Below are positions 37,130-48,704 of a stretch of 64,000 bases of DNA, piece after piece. Source of the DNA: Angiostrongylus vasorum (lineage: Eukaryota; Nematoda; Chromadorea; Rhabditida; Metastrongylidae); the NCBI GenBank assembly GCA_018806985.1, contig JADANN010000369.1, forward strand, positions 682,001 through 746,000, read 5' to 3'. The position numbers and the translations under genes are program-made. The notes beneath the pieces were generated by a model that saw only the letters and a program-made list of their open reading frames with translations, was not told where the DNA came from and made no database searches. Position 1 is the stretch's first letter, and every line of letters begins with the position of its first letter.

Positions 37130-38010
37130 TTTATTGTTATTCAAAATGCCGGTCAATGAACATATCCAAAAAAGGTTTTTGTAAATCAAATTAGGTGCAA
37201 AAGAATGGTCTTTTGGTCCCACACTTCCTATATTATTCTTCTTCCGATTAAGTATGGATCAAACATACAGAATGTGGTAAAAAAAAAGTTCTCGAACCCC
37301 CCGAACTGAAATTGGACACCATAGTGTGTATTGTGTCCACTCGCCCCGCCACGTATGAACAATATAGTGTCCATACTGTAACGAATGGATTAAAGGGTGA
37401 CGGGATTCAAAAAATATCTCACTGATGAAGTCATTTTCGAAATCAAAGTCCCTAACATTCGTACTCCAAGCTTGGAGCTTATTTTTGCTCTAAACTCAGC
37501 CAGCGCTCTGTACTCATCACTTTTCATAATATTCAGATGCATCTATATCATCAAGAACTAAAAGCCGAACGCTTGTCAAAACATTCGTGACCAGGTGCAT
37601 TAGACTTTATGCATATCTCTTCAGCGGTTAATTTTGAACACAGAGCTTTTTTTAGGACACATTTTGTACTTCACCGGTAGTTTGTACGAAGCAAATGTCA
37701 TGTCATGGGTGGCTTCCGAAAATCTATCCTCTTTACTTGATAATTTACAGAAGCTCTTTTTGGATGGGTTCATTTTGTGGCATGTAACAGTTCTCTTAAA
37801 CAAGGCATTCATCATAGTGTGGCCCACCAGGAAGTGCAGAAATACCTCTGCTTGAACGCTGAAATTGAACACTTAGGAAACGCTTTTCGCTTTGGTTACG
37901 AACCATTGAGAAAACTTCTTCGGAGTGGCTTGGTGTTCAAGGAGTGTGGCTCATTAATACATTTCAATTGTCTTTTGTCTTTCTAAAGGACTCCAACTTT
38001 TACTAGCTTT
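37130..38010. other. intergenic, nothing recognised
   Basis: An open stretch around 37.63-37.99 kb on both strands has no recognisable family or splice structure. Confidence 0.3.
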
Positions 38011-38017
38011 TTTCAAA

Positions 38018-38295
38018 AGCGCGTGTGACGCAGTGGTTGGAGGCGCCACTGCGACACACACGTGGAATCGATCCCCGCGCCCATGGTCCACCAAGCCTTC
38101 CATCTCTGCGGGGTGGGCAAATTGGTACCAGTCTTGTCTGGGAGGATAGCAGCACTGCCTCGAAACATCGGTAGGCCACCGTGAGTGATTGTAAAGGCCA
38201 GATATGCATTCAATCACCTCCAGCGATACTTAATGAAGTCGAAAGCATGACGCATCCCTCAGGGGATTGATTAACGCCGAGAGCTTTAGAGCTTT
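38018..38295 (+). repeat. SINE-A copy, full length
   Basis: Intact order from GCGCGTGTGACGCAGTGG through AATCGATCCCCGCGCCC and TCTGGGAGGATAGCAGCAC to GGATTGATTAACGCC. Confidence 0.8.
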
Positions 38296-38869
38296 TACTA
38301 GCTTTTTTATGTCAAGTTTATTTCACAGCCTAAAACTTACAATTTAAGAATGCATACAGTATATGCCCTACACACAATTAGTTATTTTACAATTAGTACA
38401 ATCAATCAATTTCCACGACCAACTTGCATTTCTTGCCTACAATCAGCTGTCTTAATTTCAATCTACAGCGGCTTTGATGTGGTGGAGGAAACGGTCCCAG
38501 GTTGAACTGTTGACAGTATGGTAATGTTTTTCTTATCTCTCTACTTCAACACCATCATACCTTTCTGACCCTTGTGGGCTCCCTACTGTTCTGTCTCTTC
38601 AGCCTGCGTTGGACGACTTTTTCGGGAAGTCCCTTCCTGGTTATGCACAGCTACCGCTGAGATGAGCCTTCTCTGAAGCATTTCCTCAGCCAACAAAACA
38701 CTTCTGTCCCAACTATCTCCGACTGTGGAGGGATGCCCAGCAGTGTACACAGAAACTCTGCAGCGCCTTCTTGAACGTGAGTCGCTACTTGGACCCCTCA
38801 TGAGGGATATGAGGCCGAAGTCGAAATCATGGTCACTTGACAGTGCCGTTATTTTTTTAAAAAACCTTT

Positions 38870-39110
38870 TTGCATGACCCAACACCACATGTTTCACAGC
38901 GTGTGGATCCTAGCACTTCTTTCAATGGATTCGATTCCTTCCATCCGCAGTCCACAAAGATTCGAAGATTTTTTTTCTTGAAGATTCCGCTGCTGCTTGA
39001 GGATTTTTTTTTCGTCTTCGTTACGAATATCGTTGAATGCTGGTCGAGTGTATTCTTCGACTACTCCTGGGAGAGCCGTGTTTGACGGTTCCTAGTTTTT
39101 CGAGATCTGT
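38870..39110 (+). repeat. R3 repeat copy
   Basis: Contains GGATCCTAGCACTTC, GGATTCGATTCCTTCC, CGAATATCGTTGAATGCTGG and CTCCTGGGAGAGCCGTG. Confidence 0.55.
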
Positions 39111-39114
39111 GGGA

Positions 39115-40365
39115 GTTTCGCAAACTACCGAGTCTTGTACTACTTTTGGAATAATTGGGAAACTAATCCATTGCGATGAACAAAGAGGTTTATTAAAACG
39201 AAGAAAGTCAGTAGAATCAAAATATACTTGGGTAGGACATACATCGAGAGGAAAAAAAAGAGATCGACGGATGTCATTGAGAGCCTGTTCATTGGTGCCC
39301 AAAGGTAGTTACGCCTTTTAACAAGTTTGTCTCAGCTCATCAACAACTTCTTCACTTAAAATAGAAACCATTCTTCACCAATAAGATATATGTTTCTTTA
39401 CTGTAAAAATTCACTGCCATAGAAAAAAATTCGAGTTTTTCTTGGAGGCTTGAGCAAACTTAAAATGAAAACTACATTTTGAAAGAATTGTTATGAGTCA
39501 TCACTTTTTCTTCAAAGCGGTAGAGCAAAGTCTATTCTACAGTTGTGTCAAATTGCCACATTCGCAAATCCTCCAGTTACTGAAAATTACAAGGACTTAT
39601 TAAAAACTAGCATCGGCTTTCATGTAGAGCACACAAAGTTCGATTTGTTGCTGGTGAATTGGTGTTTGTTCATCTCAGTTATTATAATGGGACGGTCGTC
39701 ATTATAGTACAGAATGGTTGCGAGAAGATATGCCGTCATAGAAGTTGTAAACCCTTCCATATGTGGGCTTCCAGAAGAACCATAATTGAAAATATGGCAT
39801 GTAGTTGCAATATTTTACCTCTATGTGGATAAAGCTAAGCCTTTCCTATAACTTACCACCGCCAATCGAACTCTATCCACCGAAGATTTATCGTTTGTTG
39901 TCAACAAACCCCGCATTGCTGTATTCGGAACCGCAGAGAAGTTTTACTGTTTTTAAAGTCGCTGTAAACTCAACGCGCTCGCGTATCTGTTAACTATACC
40001 GTTCCATTGCGAAACAAGTGCTCAAGTTCATCTCTCAGAGCGTCGAGATAGTTCTACGCGGGTGTTCTCTAATCACCACCACAAGCATTTGTTGGCCATT
40101 GAGAATCCGAAGGAAATTTCACACCTTGCGACTATATTTCTGGCAGCACGGCAGTGGTTCTATTTAAAAATTAAACCCTCTTTCCTGAGCAACCTAGCAC
40201 AATTTGATATCATTGTTCTTCCTACAGTATCGCACGAAAGGGTATAGAGATTCCACCTCCGCAATTCTGTAACCTGCAATGACTAATCTAATTACCTAAC
40301 TTATCATAACATTTTGTGCTGGCTGCAGAACTTCTTATTCGTCTTGCTGTTTTACATCCACTAAC
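39115..40365. other. intergenic, nothing firm
   Basis: Short open frames only; no repeat or gene family recognised. Confidence 0.3.
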
Positions 40366-40369
40366 CACG

Positions 40370-40515
40370 AACTTATTCGAATGTGCTGCTTAGTTCGGCA
40401 CATGAGGAAATTACCTTTTCGTACTTGTCAGTGATTGCTGGTCAAGTCGATTCTTTCTGAAATCGCAAATACTCTTCTAGGGTTTTTGGGTCTTCATCAC
40501 AAGAGGTTGCCACAT
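40370..40515 (+). repeat. R3 repeat fragment
   Basis: Contains GATTGCTGGTCAAGTCGATT, CTGAAATCGCAAATA and a TAGGGTTTTTGGGTCTTCA end; only the core is present. Confidence 0.4.
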
Positions 40516-40856
40516 ATTGCGCATAGAAGTTGGCATTCCTCTGCCGAGCCTAACATCGATTTTTCCGATCCTCAATGCATGTGAGGATTGGTTGACTTGA
40601 GACTCTATCAAACCTGTGACCGTGCGTGTCTTGCACGACACCTGCGTTTTTCGTGGCTAAAAATAAATTAACACCACACCAATGCCATTTCAATTCATTT
40701 GACCCTTAATGGATTCTCGTTTGATGGAAATGATGGCTTCTTATTGCTTCACTAATCGACTATGTAAAGTTTACTTTTTTAAGGAATAGGACAAATACAC
40801 GGGACGATAATGCATTTCTTCGTATTTATCATGATATCTTGGAAACCATTGAACAA

Positions 40857-41961
40857 ATGGACGATGTCACAAAAGTAGCGCTTATTGGTTGCTCTATGAT
40901 GGTGATGGTAATCGTTTTGTACTGTCTGTTTCGAATATGCTGCGCTGGATCGGATAAATATGAACTGGACGAGGACGACGACGTCAACGATCCAAAACTA
41001 GAAAGAGGACATCCTTTTATTAGACGAATAAGACGAATGAGACGACGCGCGGTTAGTGCCTTAAGACGGCATTAGTTTCATATGAAATAAAATGACTTCG
41101 GCAAAGCTGACGCTGGGGCAAACGGGTGCGAGTTCCGCATGAAAACCGCTTCAGCTCGTTCATTAGTGATGCCCTTGTGTAGCACTGTAGTACTAGGGTC
41201 TTGAGTCGCCTACAGAACCTTTCTACAAGTTGTATTATTACTTGTCTATCATAAGAAGCATTCGACGCGCTCAATAAGTCAGCGGAATACTTTAGATATA
41301 ATGGATGAAATGAAAGAATCAATGGAAAGCCTTTACTTCAGCGTTTTTCCTCTTCCGTGGCAAAACACTCATCATCAAATGCATGCTAATTTTTGCTTTT
41401 CGTACAACATTGCGTTCACTCTATGCCTTTTTTTAATCTTTCGAAAAAAAGAGGTCACGGTTGACTGACATTTTGACTTTGAAACTTTAGGCTCCAGAAC
41501 ACCAAGAGAAACACAAATCATCGGAGAAAAAGGAAGGCAGCGGTACTGCAGATGGAAAACGTAAGTCAGTGGAGAACAAGAGACATGAATCCCATGAGTC
41601 TCGAGAGAAAAAGGGTCATGATGTTGATGTTTAAGGGAGCCTTCCAAAGATAGCAAGAATCAGTGTGGAATCGGGAACACAACTCTCTGAAGAAAATCTG
41701 AGAGGATTTTCGTCGTCGAGCGATAAACCCGATAAAGCATTAGGAAAGCTTGGAGTTGATGACGCATTGCGAAAAATGATGAAGAATACGCAAGAAGCCA
41801 ACGTCGCAGAACGCGACAGTGCTTCGGTGATCCTCAACATGCTGGGTAGTGTCCCTGCAGGAGGCGGTCTTCTGGAGTCGGCCACTGAGCCGAGTACCGG
41901 AAACACGGGCTCCACTAGCGAAGAAGGACCGATGAATTTTTTTGGCGGGTCAACAATTTAA
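40857..41961 (+). CDS. small single-pass membrane protein, unknown family
   Basis: Exons 40857-41051, 41491-41560 and 41636-41961 join in phase to 196 codons plus TAA. The start chosen is ATG 40857, the first in-frame ATG. Residues about 6-28 (VALIGCSMMVMVIVLYCLF) are a hydrophobic membrane segment ending in ICC. An acidic patch (ELDEDDDVNDP) and a strongly basic segment (RRIRRMRRR) follow, then a charged, low-complexity cytosol-like tail (EKHKSSEKKEGSG, NLRGFSSSSDKPDKALGKL, a short helix-like VDDALRKMMKN, and a Gly/Ser/Thr-rich end). The short intron 41561-41635 has a perfect GTAAGT donor. If retained, the frame ends at an internal TAA after GHDVDV, giving a shorter tail. A TTTTTTAAG site near 40780 could serve as a trans-splice acceptor. 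Function unknown; the exon structure and composition make it a likely real gene. Confidence 0.75.
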
Positions 41962-42078
41962 AGCGAAGAAGAAGTAGAGAATGCTGTTTAATTTCCGATT
42001 CCAGTAACAACCAACGTTCAATTGAACAAAAAATCACGAGAAATTTGTTAGAGTGAAAACTTGGATACTGTTCCATCA

Positions 42079-42084
42079 AATAAA
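42079..42084 (+). terminator. AATAAA poly(A) signal of the membrane-protein gene
   Basis: AATAAA about 120 bases after the stop at 41961, followed by T-rich sequence. Confidence 0.55.
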
Positions 42085-42774
42085 ATTTTGATCACTGCGT
42101 TGTAAAATGCTTCACTTATTGCAGAATGGTTGACTTTCATGAACAACCGATTCTTAGTAGAAACAAGGCGGTATTTAAAGTAACATATCTGTTTTACCTT
42201 GTCCAGAATACCCATTTTTTAAACAGATCGCCTAGTTTTTTGTGAATTGTCGCTTGCAAAAGTTGTTCTGAGGTATTTTCGATATGCTTCGCTGTGTAAG
42301 AGAGCCTCATTAGTACGGCACGTGGTCTCGCAAAGAACAGTTTTGGGAAAGCGTTTAGCATCCGAGATGAGGCTCTCAAAGAGGAGCCGTAACGAACTGT
42401 TGAATCTGTTCTGGAACAAATTTACGTGCCCTCGTCAACAAATAGAACAAAGTATTTTTTGTAAAACGCGCAAAAGCATACAAACTTGGGACAACAAAAC
42501 AAGAAGAGTGGAATTTTTTTGCTAAAAATTATAATCCTAGTTACTGGATAGAGTAAATGCTCCCGAATCGATCTCATTCAATTTAACCTGTAGGTGAACT
42601 CGGATATATGGCACGTCGTTGAAGATGTGATTTCTGAATTCACAGTTGGTCAGCATTCAGTCTGATTGCTGGATTCTGGTCCTATTCAGTCGTTCCATCC
42701 CATTACTGCTGACTACTGGGTTCATAGGCAAAGAATACGTTTCGCTCTTTACGAATGACGCTCTAATTCCCAAG

Positions 42775-44060
42775 ATCGACTTTCTCTTAACCTCTGCAAC
42801 CGACTTTCTCTTAACCTAAGCATTGATTGATAATTCACTGTTTTTCCTTGATAAGCAAACACGAGGTTGATATTGCAGAAAAATTGTAGAATTGTTGAAG
42901 CGATTTGGATTAATTCCAAAACTCCGAAAATGAACTACAAGGTAAAGCGTCTTGCTATCACATGTGACCTCGCGCCATACCTCAGCCTGATTCAATGACC
43001 TACCTGACCCAGCCACAGTCCTCGCCCATGTATTACTCTGTGTGGCTGTTCTCCACCAACTAATTGAACTTATAACTTCAATGATGCTGAGATATTTGCA
43101 AAACTCCGGACCCCAGGTGTCTTGTGGTGGGGAACGAACGCACTATTGTCCTTTCCGGAGAGTAACGCGTTCACCACCGCACCATGCGGGTCCTTCAGTT
43201 TCGCCTGTCTCTCACCTAGTTCTATCGATCCCCAGATCAGTTCCAGTGATGGGTGATTTGCTGACGGCAGAAATCGATAGAATTAGCTAAGAGACAGGCG
43301 GACCCGCATGGTGTGGCGGTGAACGCGTTACTCTCCGGAAAGGACAATAGTGCGTTCGTTCCCCACCGCAACACACCTGCGGTCTGGAGTTTTGCAAATA
43401 TCTCAGCATCATTGAAGTCATATTTCGCAACGCATACCCTGCCGCTAAAAAGAGTAGGCAGTAAATAACAAATTAACATTGTGATTATAACTGCTGCCTC
43501 AGCTTAACTGGGTTCGTTGCTGATGTGGGCTCCACAGATCGATCCCGCTGACGGGTGATTGCTGATGGCAGAGATCGATCGGACCCAGAAACACAAGGGA
43601 GAAGATTTTGAAGTAGGAGTCACTATCCTCACGCAGGAATCGAAAACATCAGCGCGTAAAACTCTTGAAGCGTTTTGGATCAACTCCAAAAATTCAAAAA
43701 ATGAACCGTAAGGAGGAGTGTCTTGTTATCATGCGTGACCTGGCGCCTACCTCAGGCTGATAATGACCTGACACAGGCACAGTTCTCGCCCATTTTTTTA
43801 CTCTGTGTGGCTGCTCTCCATCAATTAACTGAAATACTTACAACGAATAAACGGTAGGTGTTTAAATGAAGCTGTTTCTTGTGTGAATGCCATTTTATTT
43901 GTTAAGTTTTGTCTGCTAGGGTTATGGAAGTGTTTAGCTGAGGTGATCGCATGTCAGTTTGACCATTCGAGGATCTGAGAAAGGCGAAGCCGCCGAAGCG
44001 TCAGCTGTTGTGTACTAGTAAATTCTACAATATCAACCTTGTGTTAGTCTACCGAAGGAA
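42775..44060 (+). mobile_element. PLE remnant split by SINE-B
   Basis: The left outer end (CCGACTTTCTCTTAACCT, AGCAAACACGAGGTTGATAT) is joined to plus-strand GIY-YIG C-terminal sequence and a terminal repeat. A SINE-B pair (about 43075-43570) interrupts it. Downstream the endonuclease tail recurs (43.58-43.75 kb), then the terminal repeat with a damaged hammerhead motif near 43974-44010. RT is deleted. Confidence 0.65.
43075..43570. repeat. SINE-B inverted pair, strong foldback
   Basis: A minus arm (about 43075-43240) and a plus arm (about 43260-43430) are near-perfect inverted copies around a short centre, followed by the plus tail and body. It would form a hairpin with about 150-bp arms. 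Confidence 0.75.
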
Positions 44061-44349
44061 AACAGGCGCTGTCATTGACAAATACTCAGTCACATTCGTC
44101 ACGCTTTATTCATAAAATTGCTTGCATCCAGTTAAATTTCAACTCTATTATTTTCAAAAACTGAGTTTCTTTTGACCTCGACATGACTTATGAACATGTT
44201 TTTTCATTGGTAAGCTAACAAGGGGGTGGCTAAAAACTCTCGTTCCAGCTCGCTTGCTTTTTTCAGAGCCGGATTCATCCGGTCCGACTCTTCACAGTTG
44301 GCGAAACGAAACCGAGGGGCCGAAACGTCTAATATACTATAATAATATA

Positions 44350-44705
44350 GGGTATACTAATACGCAACTCACTAGGTCAGACGCTTCAACAGCACAAACA
44401 GGAAGATGAAAATCTGAACGATAAGTACAAGATCTACGGCTTCTCGAAAAAAAACCCACCGCTTTTTTTTCACCTGTCTTCCACCGAGGAGTTTGCACGT
44501 TGGTGTTTTAGGATCCCGTGCGAGGATGAAATGTTTTGACCTAATAAGTTGCGTATTATCCCTATACTCTTCCAGGCTCTGAAGAAGGCGATTCTGCCGA
44601 AACGTCAGCTGCGATTGTGTTGTATGTGTGTTATTGTATGGAAGTAAACGTATGCTGTTTAACAACCTCGCGATTGCTTAGAGATGAGACGGTGAATTCA
44701 TGATG
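44350..44705 (+). repeat. PLE terminal-repeat pair, ORF deleted
   Basis: 44350-44525 is inverted relative to 47.40-47.71 kb, while 44535-44705 is in the same orientation as 47.70-47.84 kb. This is a deleted head-to-head element, reduced to its two ends. It carries an intact hammerhead motif. Confidence 0.65.
44575..44610 (+). ncRNA. hammerhead ribozyme motif, intact core
   Basis: Helix I strand GGCT, then CTGAAGA (fits CUGANGA), A, helix II GGCG with UGCC around loop ATTC, GAAA, C, the cleavage triplet GTC, and helix I strand AGCT. All catalytic positions and both helices are formed. Helix III is a single C-G step, as reported for minimal PLE hammerheads, so cleavage may need a dimer. Confidence 0.7.
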
Positions 44706-44877
44706 CCACTTTTCTTTAGCGGTAGAATCCGCTCGCAAAATCGGCTTAGCCGGTAATCCGTGAGAAAAATATGCGTCGTCCCATGGTGAACACAACGGAA
44801 ATTAAGCGTTGCAGGTAATGTCAATCTTATCTTGATTGAGTTATAGCTTCACCTCATTCTGTGCTTAGAAAAATCAA

Positions 44878-45000
44878 CAGGCAAAAAGTATAAGGTGTTT
44901 GGCATTGATTAATCCCTGAGGGATGCTCCAAACATCCGACTCCGGCAAGCATCATTAGAGGTGACTGGATGCGCGTGTGGCCCATATGTAAACCATTATG
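44878..45000 (-). repeat. SINE-A tail fragment
   Basis: Shows GGCATTGATTAATCCC, GAGGGATGCTCC and GGTGACTGGATGC, which is the family 3' half only. Confidence 0.55.
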
Positions 45001-45004
45001 GCCT

Positions 45005-45970
45005 GCTGTTGTAGAAAGTCTGTGCTTCTTTTGTTTTATAACAAAATACAAATTAAGGAAGACGACAGAAAATCCAGAGTTGAACATCCAACTTCTTTTG
45101 TCGCAATTTAAGCACGTTAAATGAAACCTAGAATGCTCAATTACGCATTAGCAACATTCCTGATTTGCGTATGCAGCATGGTAAGAGCAGGCGCAATTTT
45201 TTGCAGAGAGTTACATGCACTTAGCTCGCAACCTATGGCACGTAGTGAACTCCATGCTTTCGACAGTTAACTGAGATCAGTGCATGTGATGGCGAATACG
45301 TTAATTGCCACATTGGCGCTAACGGCTAGTTTGCGAAAGCTAAGGCATGAGAACACGCCAAATTCAGGGTATTACAAAGAGCGTTACGGGAACCTTGGAG
45401 AGGAGCAAATTCGTCAAAAAGACCTACACTTTGTTACAAATTATAACATATATAATTTTCCTTGAACCACACCAAGTACAATATTTAGTGTTGGGGAGTC
45501 CGTCAATCAAACAAGAAATATGTCATAAGCAGAGAAATTTTATTGCAAAAAAACAATCTTTAATTGAAAACGCAGAAGGTGCATTGAGAGCAATGCATAC
45601 TGTCCAAAAATGCACACTCCACTGAAAGCAATGCATTAGGCACGAAAAGGTTAAAAAGATATTCTTTATGCAAGTTTGGCGTCCCTAAACACCCCTACCG
45701 ATTAAACATCTTTTTAGTTTCAATAATTTCGAGATTTACATGATTTGAAATAGAAATTACTCCTTACAGCAACGCTTGAACTAACAACTGTATAAGACCG
45801 AAGTCTCCTTCTGCTACAAAAGTAGTGCTGCTTCTCCCAATATTTTGAATGATATTCGAAGTAAAAAAACTCGAAGTAGAAGTAAAAAAAAAGACTGCAC
45901 AAAGAAATGCAAGAGGGTGGCGGATTGAAAAAAATTGAAACAAAAAGGTGAAGAAATTGGAAAGCCCTGT
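45005..45970. other. no gene recognised
   Basis: Probably intron or 3' flank of the minus-strand gene represented by 45977-46087, but I found no further exon of it here. Confidence 0.3.
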
Positions 45971-45976
45971 AGTAAC

Positions 45977-46087
45977 CTGCATCGGTAGCCAACACGTCTC
46001 GTAACGTCGAATCGCCTGATTGACCACGTCCGGTTCGTAGAGCAGCGGTGCTTTCCGGTCAATCATTCGAAGAAAATTCGCCTCTCG
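45977..46087 (-). CDS. single exon, glycine-rich-domain (DUF1399-like) protein
   Basis: One internal exon of exactly 37 codons, phase 0 at both ends, with acceptor TCTTGCAG and donor GTTACT on the minus strand. It reads REANFLRMIDRKAPLL then YEPDVVNQAIRRYETCWLPM. The pattern of a helix with FLRxxD, a PLLYEPDVVxxAIxRYE helix and CWLP resembles the repeat in glycine-rich-domain-containing (DUF1399) proteins of plants and nematodes. That assignment is from memory and unverified. Flanking exons were not found; 5' exons would be at higher coordinates. No enzymatic residue can be named. Confidence 0.5.
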
Positions 46088-46464
46088 CTGCAAGAAAAAC
46101 GAATTCAGAATTAGTGAAAGGAAGGAAGGAGGCATAAAGCCGACAGAAGCTCAATGCACTCTCTCCTCAGGTTGTCTTAAAAATTCATTCTCCCGTGTTT
46201 GTTCGCACAACCACACAGAAACACAGCGTTCACATTCTATTCAAAGTTTTGTAAGCCACAGTAGATGCGACGAATTAGTTGACGCTTTCTTCCGCAAAGT
46301 GCGTCTCTAACATTTCTATTCATCTTCACGCGCTCGCCTTACTTCTATTGGATTTCCGAATATTCCAGGGCTTGGCCCGCAACCTGATATTTAATATCCA
46401 GCATTCTTGTTAAATGCCAAGATTTTAATCGTTTTTTCTCTTCATAGTTCGGGGTTAATCAGTG

Positions 46465-47885
46465 GAATTTACCTTAGTGGGCTAACAATGGGACAGCGAC
46501 TGGCACCAAGCCTTGCCATTGCGTTTGCGTCTAGAGTGGAAGCCCCCGTTCTCGGTCTCCGGCCGCTACTCTAATATAGATATATAGATGATTGTTTTGT
46601 CGTCTTCTCTACACAGGAGGAGATGGACAAATGTTTTGAATTATTGAACAAGCAGTCAGAGTACATCAAGTTCACTCGGGAGAAACCGAAAGACGACTGG
46701 CTCCAGTTTCTAAACGTTCAAATTAACTTATCAAGTAACGGTTATTTGACGAAGTGGTACTGAAAACCAAGTAACAAAAACATCCTGGTTCATTTCCTGT
46801 CTGCCCGCCCTTCACACACAAAGAGGGCGCTTGTGAGAAAAATGTTTTGAACAGCCAACTGTGTTCACAAGTGGGGAACTATAGGATGAATCGCGCGACT
46901 TGGCTCTGCAAATAACCATCTCCAATGGCTACGAAATTGTAACCCCACGAGATAAGTTTCGAAGGAGAGCGACGCCCCAAAACGAACGGTTTGGCCGAAA
47001 CAAAGTCCCGTTTATCTTGCTCTTCGTTAGCGATGAAATAAGTGTAGCGATAAAGCGATGCTTAAGAAGGGCAGATCTAGAGGAGTCGGTAGCGATAATT
47101 GAAATACCACCGAATACTCTTCGTCGTCAGTTAGTTCGTAACCGCCTGTATGACCCCGTCTATGTGAAACAACAAATTGCTTAGTTTGCCCTTATGGCAG
47201 AGACGGTGACTGCATGAGTTCAGATACGACATACCTGATCTCTTGTAATAATTGCGGAGACGAATATATTGGCGAAACGGGCAGACCTTTAGGTATCCGC
47301 ATAAAAGAACACTTAGATGACAAACGAAAATCAAAACAAGGCACGCCACTAGGCACGCATAGGATACAAAAAACATAGCGGAGAAGATTTTGATGTAAAA
47401 GTCGCTATCATCGCACGGGAGAGTAAAACACCAACGCACAAATTTCTCGAGGCTTTTTGGATAAATTCCAAAAATTCCGAGAATGAATAGCAGGGAAGAA
47501 TGCCCTGAGATAACGCGTGATCTAACCCCATTTCTCAGAACTGATTTTTGATGAAGGGTGGTGCAGCAACCAACCATATGCGACTCTAAGCGGCTGTTCT
47601 TGCTTGGTGGAAGACAGGTGAAAAAAAGCGGTGAGTTTTTTTCGAGAAGCCGTAGATCTTGTAATTATCGTCCAGATTTTCATCTTTCTGTTTGTGCTGT
47701 TGAAGCGTGTGACCTAGTAAGTTGCATATTGGTGTACCCTTCCAGGCTCTGAAGAAGGCGATTCTGCCGAAACGTCAGCTACGGTTGTGTTGTATGTGTG
47801 TTATTGTATGGAAGTAAACGTATGCTGTTTAACAACCTTGCGACTGCTGAGAGAGAAGACGACGAATTCTCTAAACATTGTTGCT
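46465..47885 (+). mobile_element. PLE copy, 5' truncated
   Basis: Reads RT 3' part (MGQRLAPSLAIAFASRVE, YIDDCFVVFSTQEEM, FLNVQINLSSNGYLTKWY), linker (FILLFVSDEISVAIKRCL, NTLRRQLVRNRLYD), then GIY-YIG (YLISCNNCGDEYIGETGRP, IKEHLDDKRKSKQGTPLG), then a terminal repeat with an intact hammerhead. Stops occur in the RT (for example before the YIDD block) and in the nuclease tail. The GIY-YIG core with its conserved Gly, Tyr, Ile-Gly and Arg is unbroken. Confidence 0.8.
47745..47780 (+). ncRNA. hammerhead ribozyme motif, intact core
   Basis: Identical over all 36 bases to the motif at 44575-44610. It lies downstream of the PLE GIY-YIG region in the sense direction, as in other Penelope-like elements. 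Confidence 0.7.
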
Positions 47886-48049
47886 AACACTATCTTTAAT
47901 TAATTGGAGCTCTTGAATATAATGACGGTATCGTCTACAGGACAAATGTTCAAGGAAAATTGTAAGATCAATGAGAATAGGTACACTTGAACCTGTACTT
48001 GAGCAACCTGCCACAAACAACGTTGATGTAAAAGATGGATAACATTGCC

Positions 48050-48147
48050 AAGACCGTGTAAACTATGAGGACATCGTGCCATCGTACGAAAGTGCAGCTG
48101 TGCAGATAGACGTGTTAGAGTCACTACTGCAACCGCTGATTGCCCAC
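48050..48147 (+). other. possible exon
   Basis: NYEDIVPSYESAAVQIDV and LESLLQPLIAH end at a strong GTAAGAAAG donor. The same frame upstream has LEPVLEQPATNNVDVKDG but is cut by one TAA. No family was recognised; it may be a gene remnant. Confidence 0.2.
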
Positions 48148-48359
48148 GTAAGAAAGCTTTAGAATTTTGCGTATTTCAAAAAACTTTCAGAAAAAGAATT
48201 TTAACACGTGATACGGACTGAGTGCAGTGTGTGTTTCGTAGAAAGGTTTCTCCTACCAAATGAAGGTCATTAAATACATCACGTCGTACTCGAGGAAACC
48301 TTTTACGTTACCACATTACTTAAATGACACAGCACCATCCAAACAGTTTATTTTCCATT

Positions 48360-48700
48360 TGGACGAATATTACATATTGTGCGGGTCTAAGCACTTTCAT
48401 TCGCTACGCTGTCTCCTATCTTAAATTCCAAGGGCCTTCGGATTCACATCTGAGTTCGGCTATGAGTTGAGGATTTGATATTCTTCGTGAATGTCGTTAG
48501 TGCTGGCAGAGTTTATTCACTCTGGAATCGTAAAACAGTTAGGAAGTTCTTAGGTTTTCACGTGAAGAAATAGATGGTCCTGGTGGATCAATGAGAATTT
48601 GTCTCAGACGGATCAAAAGCTAGCATCAAACAGCCGGTCCTGTGGGGATAAAGAGCTCATTTAAAGTAAGCCGCTAGGTCGAACCACTGACTATGAACGT
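48360..48700 (+). repeat. R3 repeat copy
   Basis: Contains GTGCGGGTCTAAGCAC, TTCGTGAATGTCGTTAGTG, CTCTGGAATCGTAAAACAG and the CTCAGACGGATCAAAAGC continuation. Confidence 0.5.
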
Positions 48701-48704
48701 ATTA

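Noticed and set aside
45280..45625. Two overlapping plus-strand open frames
   Set aside because: No domain, splice or codon signal; likely chance.
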